Notes: generated by a model from the letters alone, not told the origin. Numbered from the stretch's first letter, positions 7,643 through 15,976 are shown. The stretch is 34,813 nucleotides of DNA from Bacteroidota bacterium (GCA_018268075.1 JAFDXH010000302.1:1-34813), one strand, 5' to 3'. Program-made: numbers and translations.

Positions 7643-8464
7643 ATGAGTAAATTTTCCTGTAAAACCATATTTATAACAGGCGGTTCTCGTGGTATAGGCA
7701 AAGCAATTGCCCTACGGCTCGCAGCAGAGGGCGCCAACATAGCCATTGCGGCAAAATCTGTTGAAGAAAACCCCAAACTTGGAGGCACTATCTTCAGTGC
7801 TGCTAAGGAAATAGAAGACACTGGTGGTAAGGCGTTGGCTGTGCAATGTGATATCCGCTTTGAAGATCAAATAGCGTTTGCAGTTCAGCAAACCGTTGAC
7901 ACTTTCGGGGGCATAGACATTCTGATTAATAATGCCTCAGCAATCTCGCTAACTCCAGTAGTGGGTACCTCCGTTAAAAGCTTTGACCTGATGCACGATA
8001 TCAATGTTCGGGGTACGTTTTTTGTCTCTAAGGCATGTATTCCTTTTCTTAAAAATGGAAAAAATCCTCATATTCTCAACCTGTCTCCTCCCATAAATAT
8101 GGAGCCCAAATGGCTAAAAGATCATGTAGCCTATACCATGAGCAAATACAATATGAGCATGATTGCCTTGGGGCTTGCCGGCGAATTGAAGCAATTAGGA
8201 ATAGCTGCCAATACTTTGTGGCCCAAAACGACCATTGCTACCGCTGCCGTAAAAAATTTATTAGGGGGTGAAATGCTGATCAATATGAGCCGCAAACCCG
8301 ATATTGTTGCAGATGCCGCATATTATATTCTTCTAAAAGCTTCCACTGAGTGCACAGGTAATTCATTCATTGATGAAGAAGTGCTGACAAATGAAGGAAT
8401 TACAAATTTTGATAAATATGCCATCGTTCCGGGTGGAAAGCTCTATACTGATTTATTTTTATGA
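7643..8464 (+). CDS. SDR family oxidoreductase (HSDL2-like)
   Basis: A 273-residue classical-type short-chain dehydrogenase. It shows the dinucleotide-binding motif TGGSRGIG (12-19), NNAS at 96-99, and the catalytic set Ser148 (NLSPP), Tyr164 and Lys168 in YTMSK. The sequence NLSPPINMEPKWLKDHVAYT and the later ANTLWPKTTIATAAVKNLLGG are typical of hydroxysteroid dehydrogenase-like protein 2, but without that protein's C-terminal SCP2 domain. The substrate is probably a lipid or acyl alcohol; that is inference. The last 22 bp overlap the end of rnpA on the opposite strand, so the two transcripts are antisense at their tails. Confidence 0.88.
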   Translation: MSKFSCKTIFITGGSRGIGKAIALRLAAEGANIAIAAKSVEENPKLGGTIFSAAKEIEDTGGKALAVQCDIRFEDQIAFAVQQTVDTFGGIDILINNASAISLTPVVGTSVKSFDLMHDINVRGTFFVSKACIPFLKNGKNPHILNLSPPINMEPKWLKDHVAYTMSKYNMSMIALGLAGELKQLGIAANTLWPKTTIATAAVKNLLGGEMLINMSRKPDIVADAAYYILLKASTECTGNSFIDEEVLTNEGITNFDKYAIVPGGKLYTDLFL

Positions 8465-8868
8465 TCTTCTAAAAGAGTCAGGCATTTTTGAATGGATTGT
8501 TCCATTTTTTTCTGGACAAGTTGATACTCAGGTAGCTCCTTACCGGTAAATATTAGAAACACTATAAGGCTTTGTCCATTTGCTTGTAAAGAAAGTTGTA
8601 ATGCATTTTTTTGAAGTCGCCAGCTTTCTTTCATCAGCCGCCTGATTCGATTTCGATCTACTGCCCGTTTAAAATTCTTTTTACTAACAGTAAATGCCGC
8701 TTTTAAGGCATTAGTTTGCATCTTGTGCTCAAGAATATAAACCACCCTGATGGGAAAGATGCTAAAAGAAGAACCGCCCTCAAAAAGGGATAAAATTACT
8801 TTTCGGCTTTTAATCCTTTCTGATTCCCCTAAAGTAAATTTTTTTTTAATGATGTTGGTTTTAGGCAA
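8443..8868 (-). CDS. rnpA: Ribonuclease P protein component
   Basis: This 141-residue basic protein is the protein subunit of RNase P, which with the RnpB RNA removes 5' leaders from precursor tRNAs. It shows the N-terminal FTLGESERIKSRKVILSLFEGG segment of the family, the central AAFTVSKKNFKRAVDRNRIRRLMKE region containing the RNR signature (R-N-R-I-R-R-L-M-K-E), and a Lys-rich C terminus. The length is at the long end for the family. It lies 65 bp after rpmH, the classical bacterial arrangement, but a strong hairpin separates the two. Its 3' end overlaps the convergent SDR gene by 22 bp. The RNA subunit gene is not in the window. Confidence 0.93.
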   Translation of the reverse strand: MPKTNIIKKKFTLGESERIKSRKVILSLFEGGSSFSIFPIRVVYILEHKMQTNALKAAFTVSKKNFKRAVDRNRIRRLMKESWRLQKNALQLSLQANGQSLIVFLIFTGKELPEYQLVQKKMEQSIQKCLTLLEDHKNKSV

Positions 8869-8885
8869 TTTGAAAATTCTGAATA

Positions 8886-8913
8886 CAAAAATAGCCTTTC
8901 ATTGAAAGGCTAT
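8886..8913 (-). terminator. Hairpin with T-run between rpmH and rnpA
   Basis: ATAGCCTTTC (8891-8900), a 3-nt loop, and GAAAGGCTAT (8904-8913) form a perfect 10-bp stem, followed on the minus strand by TTTTG. It lies after the rpmH stop and about 20 bp before the rnpA start. It would either end the rpmH transcript or let only part of transcription pass into rnpA, which fits the higher demand for a ribosomal protein. Confidence 0.7.
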
Positions 8914-8933
8914 GTTGAATATTTAAAGCTATT

Positions 8934-9101
8934 TTATTTCTTACTTCCGTGTTCGTCTGAAACTGTAAGTTTATGGCGGCCTTTCCTTCTGCGGCTGGCC
9001 AATACTTTACGCCCATTTGCTGTGGACATACGCTCTCTGAAACCATGAACACTTTTGCGACGACGCTTATGCGGCTGGTAAGTTCTTTTTTTTCCTGGCA
9101 T
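8934..9101 (-). CDS. rpmH: 50S ribosomal protein L34
   Basis: This 55-residue, very basic protein starts [17 protein letters not shown] and continues [20 protein letters not shown] and [18 protein letters not shown]. The core K-R-T-Y-Q-P, H-G-F-R-x-R-M-x-T-x-N-G-R-x-V-L and R-R-x-K-G-R are diagnostic of L34. L34 is a late-assembling protein of the large ribosomal subunit that contacts 23S rRNA. The ATG at 9101 is the only suitable start. The gene precedes rnpA as in most bacteria and has a strong -7 box about 75 bp upstream. Confidence 0.96.
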   Translation of the reverse strand: MPGKKRTYQPHKRRRKSVHGFRERMSTANGRKVLASRRRKGRHKLTVSDEHGSKK

Positions 9102-9177
9102 TGTTTATTTTATTTACCTTTTATTAAAATGTTTTAGTCTCAGCCGGGCACCATCCCTGCTGCTTGTGAAAGGGCGG

Positions 9178-9185
9178 CAAAAGTA
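9178..9185 (-). promoter_or_regulatory. -7 promoter box TACTTTTG for rpmH
   Basis: On the minus strand the sequence reads TACTTTTGCCGCCC, an exact TAnnTTTG match with the following C-rich extension seen at other strong boxes here. It is about 76 bp upstream of the rpmH start, leaving room for a 5' leader. Confidence 0.55.
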
Positions 9186-9189
9186 ATAA

Positions 9190-9219
9190 AAATTTTAGAA
9201 AAGTGCATAGTATTTTCTA
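9190..9219 (-). terminator. Possible weak terminator of murI
   Basis: TAGAAAA (9196-9202) and TTTTCTA (9213-9219) form a 7-bp AT-rich stem with a 10-nt loop. Read on the minus strand it follows the murI stop by about 20 bp and is followed by AAATTTTTATT. The stem is weak, so the call is tentative. Confidence 0.35.
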
Positions 9220-9237
9220 TAATTATTCCTTTCTTCC

Positions 9238-10062
9238 CTATAGCTGTACATGTTTTGATTGTACTTCCTTACCATAAAAAATAGTTGAGTGCTGGTCAAA
9301 ATCTGTAGTACTGTCAGTAGTAAAAAAATCAATTAAGCCCTGCCGGCTGCATTTTTCATCTACTTCAGGGTGCCTTTTTAAATAATCTTTCAAACTTTTT
9401 GCTACTATATTTCCCTGAGAAATAAGTTGTACTCCTTGGGGCAAAAGAGGTTTTAATAAGTGTTCGATAAGGGGGTAATGGGTACAGGCTAGCAAAACTG
9501 CATCAATGTTTTTATCCTGCCAAAAGAGTTCTTTTACATATTTATCATAAAAATATTGAGCGCCTTCAGATTCATACTCATTGTTTTCTATTAGCGGTAC
9601 CCATATAGGGCAGGCCTGTTGAAATACCTTTGTTTCGGGGAAAAACTTATCAATCTCCAGCTTATACGATTGTGAGTTTACTGTGCCAGTAGTACCTAAT
9701 ATGCCAATTTTATGCTCTTTTGAATAGTTGCCGATTACTTCGGCGGTAGGCCGAATCACTCCCAATATTTTTTTTCCGGGAAATAATATCGGTAGGTCTT
9801 TTTGTTGAATGGTACGCAATGCTTTGGCAGATGCCGTATTACATGCGAGTATTACCAGAGGGCATCCCTTGCCAAATAGCCATTTCACACATTCTAAAGT
9901 GTATTCATACACTGTTTCAAATGATCTGGTTCCATAAGGTGCACGCGCATTATCGCCCATATACAGGAGATCGTAGCCCGGCAATTGCTTTTCTATTTCT
10001 TTGAGGATGGTAAGGCCACCGTATCCGGAATCAAAAACGCCAATAGGTGAAGTAATGGGCAT
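9238..10062 (-). CDS. murI: Glutamate racemase
   Basis: This 274-residue cytoplasmic enzyme converts L- to D-glutamate for peptidoglycan. It has the N-terminal IGVFDSGYGGLTIL with catalytic Asp/Ser (D11, S12), YMGDNARAPYGTRS at 34-47, the first catalytic cysteine in LACNTAS (C74) and the second in LACTHYPL (C193). Length matches the family. It is the last gene of the minus-strand run nadK-porG-uppS-bamA-ompH-ompH-murI but lies after a strong terminator. A -7 box overlaps that terminator's T-run only 5 bp before the ATG, so murI may have its own near-leaderless transcript. Confidence 0.95.
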   Translation of the reverse strand: MPITSPIGVFDSGYGGLTILKEIEKQLPGYDLLYMGDNARAPYGTRSFETVYEYTLECVKWLFGKGCPLVILACNTASAKALRTIQQKDLPILFPGKKILGVIRPTAEVIGNYSKEHKIGILGTTGTVNSQSYKLEIDKFFPETKVFQQACPIWVPLIENNEYESEGAQYFYDKYVKELFWQDKNIDAVLLACTHYPLIEHLLKPLLPQGVQLISQGNIVAKSLKDYLKRHPEVDEKCSRQGLIDFFTTDSTTDFDQHSTIFYGKEVQSKHVQL

Positions 10063-10066
10063 GGAG

Positions 10067-10074
10067 CAAAAATA
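10067..10074 (-). promoter_or_regulatory. -7 box TATTTTTG for murI, overlapping a terminator T-run
   Basis: Read on the minus strand, TATTTTTG matches TAnnTTTG exactly and is followed by CTCC and the murI ATG. The same bases are the T-run of the upstream ompH terminator. Confidence 0.4.
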
Positions 10075-10105
10075 AACAAGCCATTCCGCAAAACGGAATG
10101 GCTTG
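10067..10105 (-). terminator. Strong rho-independent terminator after ompH
   Basis: CAAGCCATTCCG (10077-10088) and CGGAATGGCTTG (10094-10105) form a perfect 12-bp stem with a 5-nt loop. On the minus strand it is followed by TTTATTTTTG. It ends the bamA-ompH-ompH transcript about 20 bp after the second ompH stop. Confidence 0.85.
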
Positions 10106-10126
10106 AAAAATAATTAAAAGTGATCA

Positions 10127-10669
10127 TTATTTCGTTGCCGCAGGTAACTTAGCAGCAGGTTCTTTCAACCCTAATTTTTTTCTTACCAGAGGGCCAATAT
10201 CGCCACCTGTAGCAGGCACAATAATCAATGCTTCTCTTGTAATGATGTAAGCATATCCATTTTCTTTAGCCACATCTTCTATAGCAGCTTGTAGCTTTTT
10301 TTGAATTGGAATAGAAAGTTCTTGTCTTTTTTGTTCAAATTGATTTTGAATTTTTTGGTCTTCACCGCTCAGGTCTTGCACTTGCTTTTGCAATTCGGTT
10401 CTTTTCACTTCTTTCATACTAGGGCTCATGGTTGCAGAGTCTTTGTAGAATTTGGCTACAGCTTCATTTAATGCTGCTTGTTTATCCTGTGCGTTTTGAT
10501 ACAATGACTGCTGGTACTGGTCTAACTGAGATTGTACAGTAGCTGCCTCAGGCATTAGCTGTACTATTTCATCAGCATTGATATAGCCTATTTTTTGTTG
10601 CGCTCCAGCTTGCGTTGAAAACCCTAAAATTCCTGCGGAAAGTAAGATAATAGAAAAAAAATGTTTCAT
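10127..10669 (-). CDS. ompH: OmpH/Skp family periplasmic chaperone (second copy)
   Basis: I place the start at the ATG at 10669 because it begins a clear signal peptide (MKHFFSIILLSAGILGFSTQ, then AGAQQ); an upstream in-frame ATG would add 27 unlikely polar residues. The 180-residue product has the Skp layout: a short beta start KIGYINADEIVQLMPEA, a long Gln/Lys-rich helical hairpin (about residues 45-130) and a C-terminal segment YAYIITREALIIVPATGGD-like. Skp proteins form trimeric jellyfish-shaped holdases that carry outer-membrane proteins across the periplasm to BamA. It lies 81 bp after the first ompH. The tail KEPAAKLPAATK is low complexity. Confidence 0.88.
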   Translation of the reverse strand: MKHFFSIILLSAGILGFSTQAGAQQKIGYINADEIVQLMPEAATVQSQLDQYQQSLYQNAQDKQAALNEAVAKFYKDSATMSPSMKEVKRTELQKQVQDLSGEDQKIQNQFEQKRQELSIPIQKKLQAAIEDVAKENGYAYIITREALIIVPATGGDIGPLVRKKLGLKEPAAKLPAATK

Positions 10670-10750
10670 TTTTGTTTTGAGATTTGTTTTGTATTGTAAT
10701 AAGTGTTTAAAAATAGAAAGATGGCTGCATCGCCTTTGTTTGTTTCGCAA

Positions 10751-11266
10751 TTATTTAACTCCAAGTTCTTTTAGCACGTCATCACTCTTATCCAGTTTTG
10801 GGTCGGCAAATATAACGGTAATTCCTTCACTTTTATCTAAAATAAAATCATATAATTTGGCCGCTGCCAGCTTTTGAATGGCATTATAAACCTTATCTTG
10901 AATTGGCTTGATTAATTCCTGCCTTTTTTTGAAAAGATCTCCTTCAAAGCCAAATCTTTTCCGCTGTAGGTCACGTAATTCTTTTTCTTTATTATATATT
11001 TCGTCCTCCCGCTTCTTTTTAAGGTCATCGCTCAGCATTACCTGCTCCGCATCGTACTCCTTATACATTTGGTTAAGGTCGGTAGTTTTTTTATCAATTT
11101 CTTGCTGCCACATTTCACTAAACTGGTCAAGTTTTTTTTGAGATTCTTTATAATCCGGCAATTTTTCTAAAATATATTTTGAATCAATTACCGCATATCG
11201 TTGCGCATTAGCCGTTGAGATTGCCAACAAAAAGCAAGCACAGAAGGTAATAATTATCTTTTGCAT
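10751..11266 (-). CDS. ompH: OmpH/Skp family periplasmic chaperone (first copy)
   Basis: The likely start is the ATG at 11266, opening a signal peptide (MQKIIITFCACFLLAISTAN, then AQ); a longer in-frame version adds 13 residues of non-signal sequence. The 171-residue product begins its mature part with RYAVIDSKYILEKLPDYK, followed by a strongly charged coiled coil (about residues 45-125, rich in K, E, D and Q) and a C-terminal beta segment LYDFILDKSEGITVIFADP. This is the Skp/OmpH pattern. Directly upstream is bamA (69 bp away), so the pair is probably co-expressed with the machinery it serves. Divergence between the two copies suggests an old duplication, as in many Bacteroidota. Confidence 0.88.
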   Translation of the reverse strand: MQKIIITFCACFLLAISTANAQRYAVIDSKYILEKLPDYKESQKKLDQFSEMWQQEIDKKTTDLNQMYKEYDAEQVMLSDDLKKKREDEIYNKEKELRDLQRKRFGFEGDLFKKRQELIKPIQDKVYNAIQKLAAAKLYDFILDKSEGITVIFADPKLDKSDDVLKELGVK

Positions 11267-11335
11267 AAGTTCAAAGTTTAAATTTTTAGGGATCAACTTT
11301 TTCAATATACTAAAAACCTCAAAAAGCTATTGAAA

Positions 11336-14101
11336 TTATTCAGGCTCCTGGCCCAGCATAAACGTGAATTTTGCTGCACCTTTCAATCCTGTACTACCAT
11401 TAAGCCTGTCGAGCCCTATTCCATAATCGAATCCGAGCAAGCCAAACATAGGCAGGAAGAACCTCATACCTACACCAACTGAACGGCGCAATTTAAAAGG
11501 ATTGTAATCTTTAAAATCGTACCAGCCATTGGCAGCCTCAAAAAATGCAAGACCGTAAATAGTGCTGGATGCACTGGTGCTGAATGGATACCTGAGCTCT
11601 ACGGTATATTTATTAAAAATGGTAAAGAATTCTCTTGCCTGGCTAAGATCCGGATTTATTTTAGGATCACTGTTGTCATATACCGGATAGCCTCTGTGTG
11701 CTATAATATCGTAGCCCAGCAGGCCGTAGTTGTTACTGAGTCCTGCATCGCCCAATTGGAACCTTTCAAATGGCGAAGTAATTGTTTTGTTGGAATACCT
11801 GCCCAGAAAGCCATATTTGGCTGCGGCCTTTAGAATAAATTGCTTATTCTTATCCGGCCCACGCCCCTGTCCTATAGGCACATACCATTCTGCAGTAAAC
11901 CTTTCTTTATGAAACTCTACCCATTTATAAGAATTCAATGTTTCGCCTGAAGAATTGAATAATGAATATGGCGGAGTAAGCTGTGTACTCAATACAAAGT
12001 TAGATCCACTCGTAGGGAATATTGGATTAGGCCCTGCCGAGTTACGGGCTAATGTAACTTTTAAGCTAATATTATTAGAAACACCATTGGTAAGGCCAGG
12101 GAAAATATTATAATTTCTTAATTTGTAACGTTGATAGTTCAACTGATATACCAATGCAAAATAATCATCAGGCCATTTAAGTTGCTTTCCTAAGGATACA
12201 CTGATTCCGGTAGTTTTTATAAACGAAGAGTCGCCATACGCCTTGCTGTAATACCCCGTAAGTGGGTCATAAGCATTGGCGTATTTAGTATCGTAATAAC
12301 TTATGGTAAATGAGTTTCTCTTTTTTCCGCCCAGCCATGGCTCTGTAAAAGAGAAGTTGTAAGATCGGAATTGCTTACCATTGCTTTGGGCCCTAAGGCT
12401 CAGCTTTTGGCCATCTCCACTTGGTAATGGTTGCCATGCTTTTTTATTTAAAATATTATAAATAGAAAAGTTATTAAACGTTACCCCTAATGTACCTGTA
12501 AGGCCAATACCACCCCCAAATCCGGCAGAAAGCTCCAACTGATCCGACGACTTCTCTTCAAGGCCCCATGTAATGTCAACGGTGCCATTGTCTAAATTAG
12601 GAACGATACCCGGATTGATTTTTTCTGGATTGAAATAGCCTAATTGCGACAGTTCGCGTTGCGTACGGATTATTTCTGCACGGCTGAATTTATCGCCTGG
12701 CACAGTTCTTAACTCACGGCGGATTACATATTCTTTTGTCTTGTCATTGCCGGTGATCTCTACCTTGCCTATAGTAGCTTGTGGCCCTTCTACTATGCGT
12801 ATTTCATGGTCTATGGTATCGTTGTACACAGCCGTTTCTACCGGGGTGATATTAAAAAATAAGTAACCATCATCCTGATAAAGGCTGGTGATATCGCCTC
12901 CTTCGGGCGAAGGGCTTTTGCCTAATTTTTTATTGAGGATTTCAGCATTGTAGATACTGCCTTTTTTAATGCCTAAATAGAGTGTGAGCAGAGAATCAGA
13001 ATATTTTGTATTGCCTTTCCATGTGATATTTCCAAAATAATAGCGGTGCCCCTCTTCAAGCTTTATGGCCACATCCAGATTTTTTTTATCCTGATAATTT
13101 GTATCAGAGATAATGCTTGCATCTCTAAAGCCGAGTGAATTATAATAATCCAATATGTGGCCTTTGTCTTCTATAAATTTTTTCTCATTAAATTTTGCAG
13201 AGCTTAGCAGTTTTATCCTCACATAAGGATCCAGCAATTCTTTGGTAGCCGATGGAATGAGGTAGCCATTCTCTTTCAGGTATTCGTTAAAGGATACGTG
13301 ATTGGCTTTGGTAGAATCATACACATTTTCATTGATAGATGGAAAAAGCGTCAAACGGCTTTTTTCCTTGGTACCTTTCATTTGTTTTTTCAGTCTCAGA
13401 TCTGATACGGAATGATTGCCTGCAAAATAAATTTCGTTAATGCGAACCTTGCCGTTTTTATTAATGATGAAAACAATATTTACAGAATTGGTTGCTTTGG
13501 GGTCTTTTGTTTCTACAATCTGTACATCTACATTTCTAAACCCTTTATCTACATAAAATTTTTTAATAACACTGGAAGCAGAGGTTTTAAGGCTTTCTGT
13601 CACACGTGTCACCCGCCCTTTGGCAAGGCCAATCTTAGGAGATAAATCCTCTGCTTCACTTTTGCCTATCCCTTTAAATTTAAATGAAGTGAGCGTAGGC
13701 CGGTCTGTTATATTTATTTCTATAGAAATATCATTGCCTATTAATTGGGTAATGTATATTTCTACATTGCTAACCAGGTTTTGTTTCCACAGGTTATTTA
13801 TAGCTCTTGCAAAGGCGTCGCCACCCGGCAGAGAAATTTTATCGCCAACAGCAAGCCCCGATATGGAAATAATAAGATTAGGGTCAAAAGAGGTAGATCC
13901 TGTTACTTTTATTTCTTTAATAATATACTCGCGAGGATTTTTATTATTAAAAATATTTTCTAGTAGCGGATTTACAGACAAAGACTGTGAATCTGTTTTA
14001 CCCGCATGAGAAAGCGAATCAGTAGGTACTTGTGCGAAAGCGGAAGTTTTGGTTACAAAAGCGCAAACTACCAAGAATAAAATCTTGTAGATCTTATGCA
14101 T
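11336..14101 (-). CDS. bamA: Outer membrane protein assembly factor BamA (Omp85 family)
   Basis: With the ATG at 14101 the 921-residue product starts with a signal peptide (MHKIYKILFLVVCAFVTKTS, then AFAQ). A longer in-frame start would add 12 residues. The N-terminal half holds a series of POTRA domains, recognisable at IIKEIKVTGSTSFDPNLI, VRINEIYFAGNHSVSDLRLK, YYFGNITWKGNTKYSD and ATIGKVEITGNDKTKEYVIR. The C-terminal half is a 16-stranded Omp85 barrel that ends with the MLGQEPE tail after alternating aromatic strands. BamA inserts barrel proteins into the outer membrane. The gene follows uppS and precedes the two Skp-like chaperones, the usual Bacteroidota order. It is longer than proteobacterial BamA, as is common in the phylum. 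Confidence 0.94.
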   Translation of the reverse strand: MHKIYKILFLVVCAFVTKTSAFAQVPTDSLSHAGKTDSQSLSVNPLLENIFNNKNPREYIIKEIKVTGSTSFDPNLIISISGLAVGDKISLPGGDAFARAINNLWKQNLVSNVEIYITQLIGNDISIEINITDRPTLTSFKFKGIGKSEAEDLSPKIGLAKGRVTRVTESLKTSASSVIKKFYVDKGFRNVDVQIVETKDPKATNSVNIVFIINKNGKVRINEIYFAGNHSVSDLRLKKQMKGTKEKSRLTLFPSINENVYDSTKANHVSFNEYLKENGYLIPSATKELLDPYVRIKLLSSAKFNEKKFIEDKGHILDYYNSLGFRDASIISDTNYQDKKNLDVAIKLEEGHRYYFGNITWKGNTKYSDSLLTLYLGIKKGSIYNAEILNKKLGKSPSPEGGDITSLYQDDGYLFFNITPVETAVYNDTIDHEIRIVEGPQATIGKVEITGNDKTKEYVIRRELRTVPGDKFSRAEIIRTQRELSQLGYFNPEKINPGIVPNLDNGTVDITWGLEEKSSDQLELSAGFGGGIGLTGTLGVTFNNFSIYNILNKKAWQPLPSGDGQKLSLRAQSNGKQFRSYNFSFTEPWLGGKKRNSFTISYYDTKYANAYDPLTGYYSKAYGDSSFIKTTGISVSLGKQLKWPDDYFALVYQLNYQRYKLRNYNIFPGLTNGVSNNISLKVTLARNSAGPNPIFPTSGSNFVLSTQLTPPYSLFNSSGETLNSYKWVEFHKERFTAEWYVPIGQGRGPDKNKQFILKAAAKYGFLGRYSNKTITSPFERFQLGDAGLSNNYGLLGYDIIAHRGYPVYDNSDPKINPDLSQAREFFTIFNKYTVELRYPFSTSASSTIYGLAFFEAANGWYDFKDYNPFKLRRSVGVGMRFFLPMFGLLGFDYGIGLDRLNGSTGLKGAAKFTFMLGQEPE

Positions 14102-14233
14102 TAAATCAATTTTAATAGGGCGGCAAGTTATATTCAATTATCAAAAGTTTTTGTTAAATCAGCCATAATAAAGGGTTATACCGTTTGGGTATCGCGAGCA
14201 AAGCAAAAGGAGGGTGCTGTTATTTTGAATTTT

Positions 14234-14263
14234 AATTTCATTTTAGTGTGATACAATGAAATT
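14234..14263. other. Inverted repeat between uppS and bamA
   Basis: AATTTCATT (14234-14242) and AATGAAATT (14255-14263) form a perfect 9-bp stem with a 12-nt loop in the 229-bp gap between uppS and bamA. No T-run follows in either direction. It may be an RNA structure or an operator; function is not evident. Confidence 0.35.
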
Positions 14264-14330
14264 TTTATAAAATAGTTCGCTAAAAAAATAGTTTGCTGAA
14301 AGGAATTGTAAGGCATTTTTTACAAACAGA

Positions 14331-15065
14331 TTATAATTGTTCACTTGTTTTGCCAAATCGCCTTTCACGGGATTGATAATCGAGCAATGCCTCATAAAGG
14401 TTTTCTTTTCTAAAGTCGGGCCACAGGGTGTCTGTAAAAAATAATTCGGCATAGGCTAATTGGTACAATAAAAAATTGCTGATTCTGTATTCGCCACTGG
14501 TACGGATCATTAATTCAGGGTCTGGAAAGTCCTTTGTACATAAATAATTCTTGAATTCTTCTTCAGTAACCGGATTGTTATTTTGATTGTTTTTCCGAGC
14601 AGAAAGTAGGCTGTTGACCGCGTTCAGAATTTCCCACCTACTGCTGTAGCTGAGTGCCATTACCAGATTTAATCCTGTATTTTTTGCTGTTTCATTGCAG
14701 GCTTCCTCCATTTCTTTCTTTGCATTGGGGGGCAATAATGAAATATTGCCGATCACATGCAGCCTGATATTGTTTTTATTGAGGGTAGGTATTTCTTTTT
14801 TTATTGTTTGAATCAATAATTCCATCAATCCGGCAACTTCATCTTTGGGCCGATCCCAGTTTTCTGTACTAAAAGCATAAAGCGTCAGGTATTTTATACC
14901 GAGTTCGGCACAGCCTTCTACGATATTGCGTACACTTTCTACCCCATTAAAATGCCCATAAAGGCGGTCGTGGCCTTTTTCCTTTGCCCATCTGCCATTG
15001 CCATCCATAATAATGGCTATGTGCCCTGGAAGCCTTTTAGGTATTAATTGTTCTTTCAAACTCAT
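14331..15065 (-). CDS. uppS: Isoprenyl transferase (undecaprenyl diphosphate synthase)
   Basis: This 244-residue cytoplasmic enzyme condenses isopentenyl diphosphate units onto farnesyl diphosphate to give the C55 carrier lipid for cell wall and glycan synthesis. It has the signature HIAIIMDGNGRWAKEKG (15-31) with catalytic Asp21, the segment YLTLYAFSTENWDRP and the C-terminal DPELMIRTSGEYRISNFLLYQ, YAELFF and W-P-D-F motifs. Length is normal. The typical G-G-x-x-R is replaced by S-G-E-Y-R, as in many Bacteroidota. It lies between the porG-like gene and bamA, and a -7 box is found 45 bp upstream. Confidence 0.95.
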   Translation of the reverse strand: MSLKEQLIPKRLPGHIAIIMDGNGRWAKEKGHDRLYGHFNGVESVRNIVEGCAELGIKYLTLYAFSTENWDRPKDEVAGLMELLIQTIKKEIPTLNKNNIRLHVIGNISLLPPNAKKEMEEACNETAKNTGLNLVMALSYSSRWEILNAVNSLLSARKNNQNNNPVTEEEFKNYLCTKDFPDPELMIRTSGEYRISNFLLYQLAYAELFFTDTLWPDFRKENLYEALLDYQSRERRFGKTSEQL

Positions 15066-15109
15066 AGAAATAGTGCGCCAAGCATGTGGCCTGACAGGCG
15101 GTAAAAATA

Positions 15110-15117
15110 CAAAAATA
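15110..15117 (-). promoter_or_regulatory. -7 promoter box TATTTTTG for uppS
   Basis: An exact TAnnTTTG match on the minus strand in the 80-bp gap between the porG-like gene and uppS, 45 bp from the ATG. It could give uppS-bamA-ompH a transcript independent of nadK-porG. Confidence 0.4.
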
Positions 15118-15145
15118 GTAATCGCTATTTATAGAAAAACTATAG

Positions 15146-15976
15146 CTATCTCGCCGACGGGCAACGATAAGAATTTAGGTTAATAGAAAGTCCTACTTCT
15201 GCTATAATATATTGATCCTTTTGCTTGCTAAATCCTCTTTGCCTTCCTTCCACACCAATTGGTGTTCCTGTTTCATACGATCTATCTTGAAGCAATACCG
15301 CAAGTGATTTACTCGCTGGCGGAAATTTATCTGCTCCGATATAAGTAGTGCTTACATCATCAATATAATCTGTAGTAGTAAAGCGGTGGGCCACTTCAAA
15401 AGAAATGTTGACTTTATTTGTTATAGCATATTTTACCCCAAAACCAATAGGGAAGCAGAGTGCCATACTGCCATAAGCTTTTCTTCCTTCATAAAAAGTT
15501 TCGCCTTCAGTATTTAAGGGGCGCAGATATACCTTTTCGCCATTGTAATAGGTATATGGATCGTAACTAAAGATACCTACTCCTATGGTGGCATAAGGTG
15601 TAAAGGCATGATGAATGTCGGCGGCATTAAATTTAAAAAAATTAAAATCACCTTGCAGTGCCAATTCAAAAATATTAGTGTTGAAACTAAGATTTCGCCT
15701 TTGCTGAAATTCGTTTTTGCTATACATATCGCTATAGCCCAATTGAGCATAATGCCCCGAAAGACGCACAGCCACATAATTGCCAAACTGCCTTCTAAAA
15801 AATCCGCCGAGCGCTATTTTAGGCCGATTAATGGCAGCACGGTTATTGATATCGCCAAAATAATGAGCGGCACCTGCTGTAATACCAAATTCTCCTTCTT
15901 GGATATACTCCTCCATTTGTGCATGGCTGTATAGGCCTTTAGTAATTATTAGAAGGAATAAAATAATTTTTTTCAT
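15146..15976 (-). CDS. porG: DUF6089 outer-membrane beta-barrel protein, PorG-like
   Basis: This 276-residue protein has a signal peptide (MKKIILFLLIITKGLYSHA, cleavage before Q20) and a mature part made of alternating beta strands: FGITAGAAHYFGDINN, AVRLSGHYAQLGYSD, FELALQGDFNFFKF, FTPYATIGVGIFSYDPYTYY, GVKYAITNKVNISFEVAHRF and IIAEVGLSINLNSYR. This is the DUF6089 family, to which the type IX secretion component PorG of Porphyromonas gingivalis belongs. There too the gene is next to uppS, bamA and the ompH pair, so synteny strengthens the call. PorG anchors the periplasmic PorK/N ring to the outer membrane. The symbol is provisional because not every DUF6089 protein has been tested for that role. 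Confidence 0.75.
   Translation of the reverse strand: MKKIILFLLIITKGLYSHAQMEEYIQEGEFGITAGAAHYFGDINNRAAINRPKIALGGFFRRQFGNYVAVRLSGHYAQLGYSDMYSKNEFQQRRNLSFNTNIFELALQGDFNFFKFNAADIHHAFTPYATIGVGIFSYDPYTYYNGEKVYLRPLNTEGETFYEGRKAYGSMALCFPIGFGVKYAITNKVNISFEVAHRFTTTDYIDDVSTTYIGADKFPPASKSLAVLLQDRSYETGTPIGVEGRQRGFSKQKDQYIIAEVGLSINLNSYRCPSAR

Noticed and set aside
8861-9052. 63-codon minus-strand frame overlapping rpmH
   Set aside because: It is a shadow of the L34 gene in another phase.
14234-14263. uppS terminator
   Set aside because: The stem is AT-rich and no T-run follows on the minus strand, so it is listed only as an inverted repeat.
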